Numbered from the stretch's first letter, positions 25,658 to 35,609 are shown. The stretch is 64,000 nucleotides of DNA from Trichlorobacter thiogenes (GCF_900167465.1 NZ_FUWR01000001.1:303269-367268); one strand, 5' to 3'. Program-made: numbers and translations. Notes: generated by a model not told the origin, from the sequence alone.

Positions 25658-26647
25658 CTACTCATCCCCCAAATGCTTGTTTGGGATCAGGTAGTTACGG
25701 ATGTAATCGCTGACTGCTGCCTCCAGACTCATCGTCGGGGCAGTGTAGCCGGTCTGACGGATCTTCTCGGTCTCGGCGCAGGTGTGATACTGGTAGGTGT
25801 TACGGATTGACTCCGGCATGTCGATGTAGTCAATGGCCACCGGCAGGTCCATGGCGTTGAAGACTGCTGTTGCCAGCCGGTTCCAGCTGGCGGTGCTGCC
25901 GCCACCCACGTTGAAGATACCGGCTGCTTCGCGGTTGTCAAGAAAGTGCAGGGTCATGGCTGCCGCATCCTTGACATAGACAAAGTCCCGTACCTGCTCA
26001 CCATCGGCGTAGTCGGGGCGGTGGGATTTGAACAGCTTGAGCCGGCCGGTCTCGGAGATCTGTTCAAAGGCCTTCTGCACCAGGGAGCGCATCTCCCCCT
26101 TGTGTTGCTCATTGGGGCCGTAGACATTGTAGTATTTCAGTCCCGCCAGCTCTGTCAATAATCCCTGCTGTTGCGCCCAGAGATCAAATAACTGCTTGGA
26201 ATAACCGTACATATTCATGGGGCGTAGCTTGGTCAGCCGTGTCTCATCATCGGAAAAGCCCAGTTCACCGTTACCGTAGGTGGCAGCACTGGAGGCGTAA
26301 ATAAAACGGGCACCCTGCTCTTTGGCAAACAGGGCAGCCTTGCGGGAGTATTCAAAGTTGTTACGGATCAGGTAGCTGGCATCCCGTTCCGTGGTGGCAG
26401 AGCAGGCCCCCAGGTGGATGATCGCCTGCAGCGGTCCTGAAAGGCGGGATGGCAGGCTGCCGTTGTCCAGCAGTGTCTCAAAGGCGTCTTTTTCAAGGTA
26501 GTCCCTGAACTTGAGTGGTGCCAGATTACGCCACTTTTCAGTCAACCCCAGGTGGTCAACCACCATAATATTTTCACTACCGCGTTGATTCAGGCCATGT
26601 ACAACAGCGCTGCCGATCAGGCCGGCGCCTCCGGTTACAATGATCAT
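25658..26647 (-). CDS. hldD: ADP-L-glycero-D-manno-heptose 6-epimerase
   Basis: 329 residues, a short-chain dehydrogenase/epimerase that makes the heptose precursor for LPS inner core. NADP-binding start MIIVTGGAGLIGSAVVHGLN, catalytic YGYSKQLFD (Tyr-x3-Lys) near 148-152, and substrate motifs VYGPNEQHKGEMRS and RDFVYVKDA. Length is slightly above the usual 310-ish. Confidence 0.94.
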   Translation of the reverse strand: MIIVTGGAGLIGSAVVHGLNQRGSENIMVVDHLGLTEKWRNLAPLKFRDYLEKDAFETLLDNGSLPSRLSGPLQAIIHLGACSATTERDASYLIRNNFEYSRKAALFAKEQGARFIYASSAATYGNGELGFSDDETRLTKLRPMNMYGYSKQLFDLWAQQQGLLTELAGLKYYNVYGPNEQHKGEMRSLVQKAFEQISETGRLKLFKSHRPDYADGEQVRDFVYVKDAAAMTLHFLDNREAAGIFNVGGGSTASWNRLATAVFNAMDLPVAIDYIDMPESIRNTYQYHTCAETEKIRQTGYTAPTMSLEAAVSDYIRNYLIPNKHLGDE

Positions 26648-26742
26648 TTCTTGATTCCTCCCTCACGATTCTGTTAGGGATGATTACCGAAGATAACACT
26701 GCTGTCAAATGTAATTCCTTACACATCTGCTGGAGGTGTTCA

Positions 26743-28761
26743 ATGCTCTGCCGTTCTGTCTGTCCCTATGACTGTCCTGATGCCTGCGGTCTGTTGATAA
26801 CCGTTGAAAATGATCAGGCGGTCAAGATTGCGGCTGACCCGAATCATCCGATTACCCAGGGGCTGATCTGCGGAAAGATGCGGCAGTACCAGCAGACCGT
26901 CCACTCGCCTCAGCGTCTGACTACGCCACTGCTGCGGACCGGTCCCAAGGGGAGCGGCCAGTTTAAACCGATCAGCTGGGACGAAGCTGCGCAGCGGATC
27001 TGTTCCCGCTGGCAGGAGATTATTCCGCAGTATGGTGCTGAGGCAATCCTGCCCTATTCCTATGCCGGTACTATGGGGCTGGTGCAGCGCAACAGCGGCC
27101 ATCCTTTTTTTCATAAACTGGGGGCCAGCCGTCTGGCCCGCACCATCTGTACCCCCGCCAAGGATTACGGCTGGAAGGCGGTCATGGGGGATACCCCGGC
27201 CCTTGATCCTGCAGAGCGCAGCAAGAGCGACCTGATTATCCTCTGGGGACTGAATGCCGCTGCCACCAGCATCCACAGTATGGCTGTTGCTCAGGCTGCC
27301 CGGAAACGGGGGGCGCAGGTCTGGGCCGTTGATACCTACCAGACCCCCACCTGTGATGCCGTGGATCAGGCGATTATTGTTAAGCCGGGTGGAGACGGAG
27401 CCCTGGCTCTGGGGATGCTGCAGGTGATGGTGGCAGAAGGACTGCTGGATCAGGCATTTATCCGTGACAATGTTATTGGTTTTGAGGAGCTTTGCAGCCA
27501 GATTCTGCCGGATTGCAGGCCAGAACAGATGACCGCCATTTGCGGGCTTTCGGCTGATACGATCCGTGATTTGGCACGGGCCTATGCTACAGCCACAGCA
27601 CCGTTGATTCAGGTGGGTGGTGGTTTGACCCGCTATGGTAACGGTGCCATGACGGTTCGCTGCATCGCCACCCTGCCCGCTGTGATCGGGGCCTGGCAGC
27701 GGCCGGGCGGGGGACTTTTCTGCGGCACCTCCACCGGCGCTGCTTTTCCGCTGCAGCTGGTCACACGGGAGGATTTCATGCCCAGTCCAACCCGGATCGT
27801 GAACATGAACCAGCTGGGGGCAGCCCTGAAAAATCTTCATGATCCCAGAGTGATGTCGCTGTATGTCTATCATTCCAACCCGGCTGCCATTGCCCCGGAT
27901 CAGAATGCGGTTATCAAAGGGCTGGAGCGGGAGGACCTGTTTACGGTGGTGCATGAACGTTTCATGACCGATACCGCCCGCTATGCCGACATTGTCCTGC
28001 CTGCCACCAGTTCTCTGGAACATCCTGACCTGTACCGCAGCTACGGCAGTTATCAGGCCCAGCGCTGTAGCGGGGTGATCCCGCCGCTGGGTGAGGCAAA
28101 GTCCAACTGGGATACCTTCTGCCTACTGGCACAGGGGCTGGGCTGGGATGAACCGTTCTTCCGCCAGTCAGCCGACAACCTGATTGATCAGCTGCTGGCA
28201 GAGCCCAATGACTGGCGTGATGTTGCAATTACTGAACAACTCCGGCAGGGGGAGCCGGTTGTGATGACGCCCCCAAGCTCGCCACGGGGGCCTTGGCTGA
28301 CACCGTCAGGAAAGATTGAGCTGCGTAATGAGCGGGAATTACATCCCTTGCCCTGCCTGTTGCCCACCCATGCCGAGGCAGACCGGTTTCCGCTGCGGCT
28401 GCAGCCAAGCGTCAGCCTGCACAGCCTGAACTCAAGCTTCAATGAACGGGATGACCTGCTGCAGAAACGTGGTGAACCAACTCTGCTGATGAACCCGGCA
28501 GATGCCGGGGCACGACAGCTGCAGGATGCTGAACTAGTTCATATCTATAATGATCTGGGGGCCGTTGAACTGTTGCTGAAGGTAACGCAACAGGTGCCAG
28601 CGGGGGTCGTGGTCAGCGAAGGGATCTACTGGCTTGATCGCAGCCAATCAGGGCGTGGTATCAATGCCCTGACCTCGCAACGTCTGACCGACTGCGGTGA
28701 GGGCAGTACTCTGTACGATGTGGCGGTTGAAGTGTCAGCTGCAAAAAAAGCAGGCAAATAG
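26743..28761 (+). CDS. Molybdopterin-dependent oxidoreductase (DMSO reductase superfamily)
   Basis: 672 residues. N-terminal [4Fe-4S] ligands in CPYDCPDACGLL and LICGKMRQ, a molybdopterin domain (SYAGTMGLVQRNSGHPFFHK, DLIILWGLNAAATSIHS), and a C-terminal MGD-binding barrel (FPLRLQPSVSLHSLNSSFNE). No Tat or Sec signal, so cytoplasmic. The ATG at 26743 follows GGAGG. It stands alone without electron-transfer subunits, like many orphan family members; the substrate (formate, thiosulfate, polysulfide or other) cannot be told. Confidence 0.88.
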   Translation: MLCRSVCPYDCPDACGLLITVENDQAVKIAADPNHPITQGLICGKMRQYQQTVHSPQRLTTPLLRTGPKGSGQFKPISWDEAAQRICSRWQEIIPQYGAEAILPYSYAGTMGLVQRNSGHPFFHKLGASRLARTICTPAKDYGWKAVMGDTPALDPAERSKSDLIILWGLNAAATSIHSMAVAQAARKRGAQVWAVDTYQTPTCDAVDQAIIVKPGGDGALALGMLQVMVAEGLLDQAFIRDNVIGFEELCSQILPDCRPEQMTAICGLSADTIRDLARAYATATAPLIQVGGGLTRYGNGAMTVRCIATLPAVIGAWQRPGGGLFCGTSTGAAFPLQLVTREDFMPSPTRIVNMNQLGAALKNLHDPRVMSLYVYHSNPAAIAPDQNAVIKGLEREDLFTVVHERFMTDTARYADIVLPATSSLEHPDLYRSYGSYQAQRCSGVIPPLGEAKSNWDTFCLLAQGLGWDEPFFRQSADNLIDQLLAEPNDWRDVAITEQLRQGEPVVMTPPSSPRGPWLTPSGKIELRNERELHPLPCLLPTHAEADRFPLRLQPSVSLHSLNSSFNERDDLLQKRGEPTLLMNPADAGARQLQDAELVHIYNDLGAVELLLKVTQQVPAGVVVSEGIYWLDRSQSGRGINALTSQRLTDCGEGSTLYDVAVEVSAAKKAGK

Positions 28762-28817
28762 CGATAAAATAGAGTACTATGCACACTATTTTCTGAACAA
28801 TATACTTGGAGAGCACC

Positions 28818-29999
28818 ATGAATTTCATCCTGGACCGTTATCTGGCCTTGAAGATCAAAACCCGTATTTACCTGCTCTGTGCCTGCTACAGTCTTTGTAT
28901 TATTCTTGGTGTCGGGGCTGGACGATCGCTTCCCTTGACCTATTCTATTTTAACTACCGCCCTGTTTGTGGTGGCTGGAGCCTTTTTCGGTGGCCTGCTG
29001 TTCTGGTCAGTTAATGATGCCCTACAGCGTATTCTTGGCTACCTGAAGGAGATGACCGACGGCAACCTGCGTCAGACCATCTCTGCCAAGCGCAATAATG
29101 AGATCAGCGCCATTATCCGTTCCATCGGCACCCTGCAGACCGCCATGCAGACCATGATATCAGGTATTCGTCATACCACCGACAGTGTTGCCACTGCCTC
29201 GGATCGCCTCCGCCAGACCGCTGAAACCATTGCCGATGGCACCGGCAGCGCTGCCACCCAGTCCGATGCGGTCAGCCAGTCAGCCGATGGTATGGCCAGT
29301 GTCAGCAGTGAGATCGCCTGCAGTTGCGATACCATGTCGGCCATGGCCACCGAGGCTGAGCAGGTTTCGCGGGAAGGAGAACGGATCATCTCCGGTATGT
29401 CCGTGGTGATGGGCAGTATTGAAGGTGTCATGACAGAGACAACCTCTGCAGTCAAAAACCTGGGCGCCACTTCCAACCAGATCGGCGACATCCTGTCCAC
29501 CATCGGTGATATTGCCGATCAGACCAATCTGCTGGCTTTAAACGCCGCCATTGAGGCAGCCCGGGCAGGTGATCAAGGCCGTGGATTTGCCGTGGTGGCT
29601 GATGAAGTCCGTCATCTGGCAGAACGGACAGCCACTGCAACCCGTGAGATTCAGGGGATTATTACCGCTTTGCAGCGTGATGTGCGAGCCGTGGTCGGCT
29701 CCATGGAACAGAGTGCTGGCAGTGTTCATGAAGGGGGCGAAGGGGTGCGGCTTTCCTGCGAGGCGATCAGCACCATCCGTGAAAAAATCTGTGAACTGCT
29801 GAGTCAGGTATCCCATGTTGCTTCGGCTGCTGCCCAGCAATCAAGTTCAACCGTGGCCATCTCTGACAGTATGCACGGTATCACCTCGGTGATCCGCGAG
29901 GCCGCCCAGGGGGCTGATGAAACCAAGATTGCTGCAGCCCAGATGGCATCCTCATCGGCAGAGCTGCAGCAGATGGTCAGTAAATTTAGAATCAATTAA
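28818..29999 (+). CDS. Methyl-accepting chemotaxis protein
   Basis: 393 residues. Two hydrophobic helices (about 19-37 and 44-64) with almost no periplasmic loop between them, a short HAMP-like stretch (about 65-110), then a signalling domain with the hairpin tip [20 protein letters not shown] and [18 protein letters not shown]. With no external sensor domain, it probably senses through the membrane or cytoplasm (energy or redox taxis). ATG 28818 is behind GGAG. Confidence 0.92.
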   Translation: MNFILDRYLALKIKTRIYLLCACYSLCIILGVGAGRSLPLTYSILTTALFVVAGAFFGGLLFWSVNDALQRILGYLKEMTDGNLRQTISAKRNNEISAIIRSIGTLQTAMQTMISGIRHTTDSVATASDRLRQTAETIADGTGSAATQSDAVSQSADGMASVSSEIACSCDTMSAMATEAEQVSREGERIISGMSVVMGSIEGVMTETTSAVKNLGATSNQIGDILSTIGDIADQTNLLALNAAIEAARAGDQGRGFAVVADEVRHLAERTATATREIQGIITALQRDVRAVVGSMEQSAGSVHEGGEGVRLSCEAISTIREKICELLSQVSHVASAAAQQSSSTVAISDSMHGITSVIREAAQGADETKIAAAQMASSSAELQQMVSKFRIN

Positions 30000-30019
30000 C
30001 CGTACAAGAAAGGCATGTT

Positions 30020-30691
30020 ATGCAAAAAACGATACGAACCGTACTTATTTCCTGTTTCCTGCTGCTTGCCACGCTAACCGCCCAGGCTGCTGATCAACCG
30101 GCAGCAGCGGCAACTCCAGCTGCTGCTCCTGCGCCCGCTGCCCCGGAGGCTGTACCAGCTCAACCTGCCTTAAAACCTGCTCCCGGCCTGTCGCTGTTGC
30201 CAACAGCCAAAGAGGAGGCAAAACCGGTTGTAACGATGAAGATCGGTGTGGTGGATATCAACAAGGTGTCAACGGATACGACCATGGGTAAGGCTGCCCA
30301 GGCCCAGATCAAGGCCCAGCAGGCCAAGTTGCAGAAGCAGGTGGAAGGCAAGCGGAAGCAGCTGGACAAGTTCAAGGCTGATACCGAGCGTCAACTGCCC
30401 ACCCTGACACCCCAGCAGCGTGAGGCCAAATCAAAGGAATTTCAGAAAAAGATTGAAGAGTTTCAGAAGTTTGGCATGAAGGCAGAAAAAGAGTTGATGG
30501 AGAATCAGCAGAAGTTGACCAAGGGACTGTTTGAGGCGATCGGCAAGGCAGCAGATGAACAGGGCAAGGCCAAAGGGCTCGCCGCAGTGGCCACCAACCG
30601 TGATCTGCTCTATCTCAGCTCAACTGTTGCAATGATTGATGTTACTGGTGATATTATTAAATCATTGGATGAGAAGCGTGCTAAGAAGTAG
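30020..30691 (+). CDS. OmpH/Skp-family periplasmic protein
   Basis: 223 residues: signal peptide (cleavage near AQA-ADQ, about 24), an Ala/Pro-rich spacer (25-70) not usual for Skp, then MKIGVVDINKVSTDTTMGKA and a long coiled coil (about 95-165) typical of the Skp prefoldin-like arms, then AVATNRDLLYLSSTVAMIDV. Likely holds unfolded outer-membrane proteins, or has a diverged role. Twenty bases after the MCP gene. Confidence 0.82.
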   Translation: MQKTIRTVLISCFLLLATLTAQAADQPAAAATPAAAPAPAAPEAVPAQPALKPAPGLSLLPTAKEEAKPVVTMKIGVVDINKVSTDTTMGKAAQAQIKAQQAKLQKQVEGKRKQLDKFKADTERQLPTLTPQQREAKSKEFQKKIEEFQKFGMKAEKELMENQQKLTKGLFEAIGKAADEQGKAKGLAAVATNRDLLYLSSTVAMIDVTGDIIKSLDEKRAKK

Positions 30692-30693
30692 AT

Positions 30694-31905
30694 TTAGTTA
30701 ATGCGGATCAAGGGGCGTACGCTGGCCAGAATTACCCCGCCGCAGATGGCAGAACCAAAAGACAGGGCTGCACTGACCCCGATTGCCCCGGCAAGGAAGC
30801 CCATCAGGGCGTGGCCAAAGGGTGCCATGCCGATCAGCACCAGGGTGTAGACCCCCATCACGCGGCCACGCAGTATTTCAGGGCAGTGGTGCTGCAGGTG
30901 GCAGCTGATCATTGCCAGAAAACAGACCATTCCGGCACCGGTAAACAGCAGTGCCAGCAGGGCAGACTGGTAATCACGGGAATGGGCAAACAGAAAGAGA
31001 CAGCCCGCAAACAACAGTCCGGCCGCCACCATCAGGCGGCCTTTCTTATGGATAACACGTTGCCACGCCACCAGCAGGGCTGCCAATAGTGAGCCAACTC
31101 CGCTGGCTCCGGCTAAAAGTCCCAACCCCTCGGGTCCCACCTTAAGTATGCCATCAGCAAAAATCGGTAGCATCGGTACAAAGGGGATACCAAACAGGCT
31201 GATCACTGCCACCAGCACCATGATCAGGCTGATCTGGCGTTCTCCTGCCACATAGCGGACCCCTTCTCGTAACCCCTCAAGCATACTGGAACGTAATTTT
31301 GTGCCGATACAGTCGCTGGTTTGGGGCGGGATCAGCAGCAATGAAGCGATACCGGCCAGAAAACTGATGGCATTGATCAAAAAACAGACGGACAGACCGG
31401 CAGTTGCAATGGTAAAGCCAGCCAGAATCGGGCCGATAATCCGGGTGGCGTTAAACACCACGGAATGCAACGTAATGGCGCTGGTCAGCTCTGATCTGGT
31501 GACCAGTTCAGCCAGAAAGGCCTGCCGGGCAGGCAGCTCAATGGCATTGACGGTCCCCAGCAGAAAGGCCAACGCCATGATCCAGCCGACCGTGATCTGT
31601 CCGCTGAGGGTCAGGCCAGCCAGCAGCAGGGCCGGTAGTATGGACAGGGTCTGGGTCATGATCAGCAGTCGCCGTCGATCGATTGTGTCCGCGATGACAC
31701 CGCCAAACAGCGAAAAAAGCAGTACCGGTGCAGACAGGGCCACAGCCACAAGGCCCAGTGAAAGTGGTGATTTGGTCAGGGTGTAGACCAGCCAGCCCTG
31801 GGCTACCGACTGCATCCAGGTACCGGTCAGCGAGATGGCCTGGCCAGTCAGGAACCGCCTGAGGTTTTTGTTGGCAAGGGCTATGAAGCGTGTTGATGGT
31901 TGCAT
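30694..31905 (-). CDS. MFS transporter (EntS/DUF894-type exporter)
   Basis: 403 residues, 10-12 hydrophobic helices. N-terminal LRRFLTGQAISLTGTWMQSV and SLFGGVIADTIDRRRLLIM (MFS loop 2-3 motif) are typical of the EntS-like drug or siderophore exporter group. Ends 3 bp from the convergent Skp-like gene. Substrate unknown. Confidence 0.85.
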   Translation of the reverse strand: MQPSTRFIALANKNLRRFLTGQAISLTGTWMQSVAQGWLVYTLTKSPLSLGLVAVALSAPVLLFSLFGGVIADTIDRRRLLIMTQTLSILPALLLAGLTLSGQITVGWIMALAFLLGTVNAIELPARQAFLAELVTRSELTSAITLHSVVFNATRIIGPILAGFTIATAGLSVCFLINAISFLAGIASLLLIPPQTSDCIGTKLRSSMLEGLREGVRYVAGERQISLIMVLVAVISLFGIPFVPMLPIFADGILKVGPEGLGLLAGASGVGSLLAALLVAWQRVIHKKGRLMVAAGLLFAGCLFLFAHSRDYQSALLALLFTGAGMVCFLAMISCHLQHHCPEILRGRVMGVYTLVLIGMAPFGHALMGFLAGAIGVSAALSFGSAICGGVILASVRPLIRIN

Positions 31906-31918
31906 GGAGAAAACTCCC

Positions 31919-31949
31919 GGCAGGGGTAGACCTGTCAGCCTACCCCTGC
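31919..31949 (-). terminator. Terminator after flavocytochrome gene
   Basis: GCAGGGGTAG / CTACCCCTGC, a 10-bp perfect stem, 15 bp after the stop of the minus-strand flavocytochrome gene, with a TTTT run a few bases on. Confidence 0.65.
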
Positions 31950-31963
31950 TCAGTCGTTAGGCG

Positions 31964-33733
31964 CTACTTTGTTGCTGATTTCGCCAGTTTGGCAGCGTTT
32001 GCTCCGGCAATCCGGCCAAAGGTGATGGTCTCGGAGATGGAGTTGCCCCCCAGCCGGTTGGCGCCATGCACCCCGCCGGTTACTTCACCGGCAGCATAGA
32101 AACCGGCAATCGGCTTGCCGTCCTTGGCGATTACCTGAGTGTCGGTGTTGATCTTCAGGCCGCCCATGGTGTAATGCACGCCCGGCTTGATCTCAATGGC
32201 GTAGTACTTGGCGGTCCGTAGCGCACGGGGCAGGTCAGGACGCTTGAATTCAGCATCACTCTTGGCATCAACCGCCTTGTTGTAGGTCTCGATTGAGGCC
32301 GCAAGGGTATCGGCAGGCATCTTCAGAGCTGCTGCCAGCTCCTTGATGGTGGCCCCTTCCTTGACCAGCTCCAGGTGGAAGTAGCCGTCGATCTGCTTCA
32401 GGCTCTTGCGGATTGCCTCATCAAAGATCAGGTAGGCCGACTTGCCGGTCTGCTGCAGGATCGCCTCAGAGGCCTTATCGCGGGTGGTCAGTTCGTTCAC
32501 AAAGCGTTTGCCCTCATGGTTGATCAGGATAGCGCCGTTACCCCGCACCGCCTCGGTAATCAGGATCCGGCTGCCAGCTGCCACGGTGGGGTGAATCTGG
32601 ATCTCTTTCATATCTTTCAGCTCGCCGCCTGCCTTGGCTCCCAGTTCAAGTCCATCACCGGTTGCGCCGGGCTGATTGGACGTGGTCATCCCCTTGAATT
32701 CAGGACGATAGAAGGCCACTTTTTCGGGATTGGCAGAGAAACCACCGGCAGCCAGCACCACTGCCTTAGCCTTGATGTTATAGCTGCCGCTATGCTTACC
32801 TTCCACTTCAACACCGGTTACCCGACCCTGCTTGTCTTCAATGATCTTGACCACCTTGCTGTTGACCCGGACATCGATCTTGCGGTCAGCAGCGTTCTTG
32901 CGCAGCACGTTGGCAATATGGGCCCCCACGGCATGGCCGCCGGTGGGACGGTGGGTACGGTAGACACTGGCACCGGCCATCCGGCCAACATCGCTGATAT
33001 CAGCGCCGATAGAGGTCAGCCAGTCAACCGAGCCGGATGAGTTCTGGGCCAGAATCCTGACCAAGGCAGGGTCATTGGTGTTTTTGCCACCTTTCATAGT
33101 GTCCTGATACATCAGCTCAACAGAATCCTTGATCCCTTTGGCCTTCTGGAATTTCGTGTCGGCAGCGTTCATGCCGCCTGCGGCCAGCATGCTGTTGCCA
33201 CCGGTAATGGGCTGTTTTTCCAGCAGAATGACCTTTGCACCGGCATCATGGGCCGTAATGGCGGCGGTCATACCGGAGGCTCCAGCCCCGATCACCACCA
33301 CATCAGCAGTTTCAACCTTCTTGGCTGACTTCTTCAGCTTCAGCGGCACTACTGGGGATGCACCGCCTGGAATCGGCATATCGTAGGTATGGCATTTCAG
33401 GCAGTAGGCCTGCGAACGGCTGTGTCCGCTGTGGCAGGTGGTACAGTTGAGCTGGCCCAGGTGGGATTTGTGGGGGTTGATATGTGCCTTGGCCTTGGCA
33501 CCCACGGCATCAAGATCACCGTGACAACCGATACAGCTCTGGTTGATCCCTTTTTCACTGTCATCAACCGTGATCTTCTTGGCGGTGCCATGGCAATCAG
33601 CACAGCCGATCTGCTTGAGCTTGTGCAGCTCCGCCAACGCGGTCCCTCCTGCTGCGGCCTGTACCAGACCAGCGGGTAACAGCAGGCCTACAAGAGCCAG
33701 CAGCATAATGATACGTCCAAACGTCTGTTTCAT
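31964..33733 (-). CDS. Periplasmic tetrahaem flavocytochrome c (fumarate reductase type)
   Basis: 589 residues. Sec signal peptide (about 1-27), a four-haem domain with CADCH (44-48), CIGCH (67-71), CTTCH (97-101) and CLKCH (111-115), then an FAD_binding_2 flavoprotein domain (VVIGAGASGMTAAITAHDAG and a C-terminal GGVHGANRLGGNSISE). This is the Shewanella FccA/Ifc architecture: electrons from haems reduce a C=C bond such as fumarate; urocanate or acrylate-type substrates are also possible. A Dcu carrier gene lies upstream on the same strand, supporting a C4-dicarboxylate. Confidence 0.9.
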   Translation of the reverse strand: MKQTFGRIIMLLALVGLLLPAGLVQAAAGGTALAELHKLKQIGCADCHGTAKKITVDDSEKGINQSCIGCHGDLDAVGAKAKAHINPHKSHLGQLNCTTCHSGHSRSQAYCLKCHTYDMPIPGGASPVVPLKLKKSAKKVETADVVVIGAGASGMTAAITAHDAGAKVILLEKQPITGGNSMLAAGGMNAADTKFQKAKGIKDSVELMYQDTMKGGKNTNDPALVRILAQNSSGSVDWLTSIGADISDVGRMAGASVYRTHRPTGGHAVGAHIANVLRKNAADRKIDVRVNSKVVKIIEDKQGRVTGVEVEGKHSGSYNIKAKAVVLAAGGFSANPEKVAFYRPEFKGMTTSNQPGATGDGLELGAKAGGELKDMKEIQIHPTVAAGSRILITEAVRGNGAILINHEGKRFVNELTTRDKASEAILQQTGKSAYLIFDEAIRKSLKQIDGYFHLELVKEGATIKELAAALKMPADTLAASIETYNKAVDAKSDAEFKRPDLPRALRTAKYYAIEIKPGVHYTMGGLKINTDTQVIAKDGKPIAGFYAAGEVTGGVHGANRLGGNSISETITFGRIAGANAAKLAKSATK

Positions 33734-33861
33734 GGTGTTCTCCTCTCTGTACAGGTGATACGTGAAACTGCGGCGGCCTCACCGGTATCCGGTCAGACCG
33801 CCTGATGGTATCTGATAAAAGGCTATCGCTTATTTGACGGTTGTCAACCGGTGAATCTGTC

Positions 33862-35190
33862 TTAGAAGATCATGCGCGAGATTACATAGGCCACCACGGT
33901 TGAGGTGCTGACCCCGATCAGGCCAGGGATCATAAAGCTATGGTTTAACAGGTACTTGCCGATACGGGTGGTGCCGGTACGGTCCATGTTAATGGCTGCC
34001 AGGTCACTAGGATAGAAGGCAAAGAAGAAGTAGGCGTAACTGGCAGGCATCAGACCCAGCAGCAGAGGAACCGGCAGGCCCAGGGCCAGACCCAGCGGCA
34101 GGGTGATGGCCAGTGTGGCGGCCTGGCTTTTCACAAAGGCGGAGATACAGAAGGTGGCGATGGCAAAGGTCCAGGGGGCTATTTTGACCATGATGCCGAT
34201 GTTATCAACCAGAAAAGCCTTGTTGGCGGAGATAAAGGTATCACTCATCCAGGCGATACCGAAGATGGAGACCACGGCAATCATACCGGCAGTAAAGACG
34301 CTTGAGTGGGCGATATCTTTTGCTTTTACGTTACCGGCAAACATGATGAAGGCGCCAAAGGCAAGCATCACAAACTGTACAACCGTGGTCATGGCAACCG
34401 GTTTTTTGTTGGCTGCCAGCGGCAACAATTCCGGGAAACTTGCCAGGAAGATGATCGTACCAACACCGGCAAAGAACAGCAGCACTGAAAATTTGGCGGT
34501 TGTGGAGATCTTCTGGTCAAGGGTAGTCACGCTGGCGTTCAGAGAGTCACGGAAATCAGGATCTTCCAGGCGAGCCTGGAACTCAGCATCCTTATCCAGG
34601 TCCTTGCCACGGTTAAAGCTCCAGGCAGCGGCAGCCAGCACGCCGATCACGCCGGCAGGCATGGTAACCATAATGATGTCGATCAGGGTTACCGGATATC
34701 CGGCCTTGGCGGCAAAGCCGAGGAAGAAGGTCACGGCAGCAGCCACCGGGCTGGCAGTGATCCCCATCTGGGAGGCCACGCTGGAGATGGCCATCGGCCG
34801 TTCAGGGCGGATACCGGTCTTCAGCGCCACGTCAGAAATAACCGGCAGCAGGGCATAGACCGCATGGCCGGTACCGCAGCAGACCGTCAGGAAAAAGGTG
34901 GAGAGCGGAGCAAGAATAGTGACGTACTTGGGTTGTGAACGCAGCAGCCGCTCGGTCAACTGCACCAGATAATCAAGTCCACCTGCCACCTGCAGGGTGG
35001 CAGAAGCGGTTACCACCGCCAGGATGATCAGCATCACGGCGATTGGCGGTTCCGATGGAGCGCTGCGGAATCCCAGAGTTAGCAAGGCAACCCCCAGGCC
35101 GCCGATCAGGCCAAGGGCAACCCCACCCCGACGGATACCGATTAAGACCGCACCCAGTACCAGTATGAATTGAATCCAGAACATTGCCAT
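33862..35190 (-). CDS. Anaerobic C4-dicarboxylate transporter (DcuA/DcuB family)
   Basis: 442 residues, about 10-12 membrane helices. Family motifs CCGTGHAVYALLPVISDVAL and GIRPERPMAISSVASQMGI. It exchanges fumarate, malate, aspartate and succinate. ATG 35190 has GGAGG 7 nt upstream; the frame can extend to 35280 without such support. With the flavocytochrome gene downstream it forms a probable fumarate respiration unit. Three palindromes (35359-35459) lie in its upstream region. Confidence 0.92.
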   Translation of the reverse strand: MAMFWIQFILVLGAVLIGIRRGGVALGLIGGLGVALLTLGFRSAPSEPPIAVMLIILAVVTASATLQVAGGLDYLVQLTERLLRSQPKYVTILAPLSTFFLTVCCGTGHAVYALLPVISDVALKTGIRPERPMAISSVASQMGITASPVAAAVTFFLGFAAKAGYPVTLIDIIMVTMPAGVIGVLAAAAWSFNRGKDLDKDAEFQARLEDPDFRDSLNASVTTLDQKISTTAKFSVLLFFAGVGTIIFLASFPELLPLAANKKPVAMTTVVQFVMLAFGAFIMFAGNVKAKDIAHSSVFTAGMIAVVSIFGIAWMSDTFISANKAFLVDNIGIMVKIAPWTFAIATFCISAFVKSQAATLAITLPLGLALGLPVPLLLGLMPASYAYFFFAFYPSDLAAINMDRTGTTRIGKYLLNHSFMIPGLIGVSTSTVVAYVISRMIF

Positions 35191-35358
35191 GACAGGCCTC
35201 CTTGACGTTATGTCGTCTGTTGTGCCCCGCAGGGCGAAAGTAGTAAGAGTTGTCATGGTAGTGAGCAGACAGCGTGCCAATGCGCTGATTTGTTTGTAAG
35301 TTGCTGCTATGACAAAGCTAATCTGGGGTGATGGGGCGTCGTGTGCGGGTGAAGGGGT

Positions 35359-35459
35359 ATAACGTTGGTTATGGCAGGAATTGTGCGGTTTAGTGTTAGT
35401 TATTTGATATCAGCATGTTAAGTTGTAATAACCGACGTTATCGCTATAACGCCGGTTAT
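35359..35459. promoter_or_regulatory. Three ATAAC-N4-GTTAT palindromes upstream of the Dcu gene
   Basis: Sites at 35359-35372 (ATAACGTTGGTTAT), 35428-35441 (ATAACCGACGTTAT) and 35446-35459 (ATAACGCCGGTTAT). The last two are 18 bp centre to centre. Perfect 5-bp half sites with varied centres indicate an operator rather than chance. They lie in the 419-bp space between the Dcu gene and the divergent mntA-like gene, closer to the Dcu side. The regulator is not identified. Nothing else coding is seen in 35191-35609. Confidence 0.65.
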
Positions 35460-35553
35460 GGGGGAAGGGTTTTTACTTGGGATGTTTGTGATTTCAACGG
35501 TGTCAGTGGCAATACGCGCCATTTTTTATCTGCTTGTTCCCTGGCGGCCCTTC

Positions 35554-35581
35554 TTGCATTTTGGGCAGTGCAATGTATACT
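35554..35581 (+). promoter_or_regulatory. Probable sigma70 promoter of the mntA-like gene
   Basis: TTGCAT (35554-35559), 16-bp spacer, TATACT (35576-35581); TTAGGAG lies between it and the start codon at 35610. Confidence 0.5.
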
Positions 35582-35609
35582 CCTGCGAATCAATCCTTAG
35601 GAGCGCGGT

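Noticed and set aside
26740-28023. 427-codon minus-strand frame opposite the molybdopterin oxidoreductase
   Set aside because: Antisense shadow of a gene with clear iron-sulfur and molybdopterin motifs.
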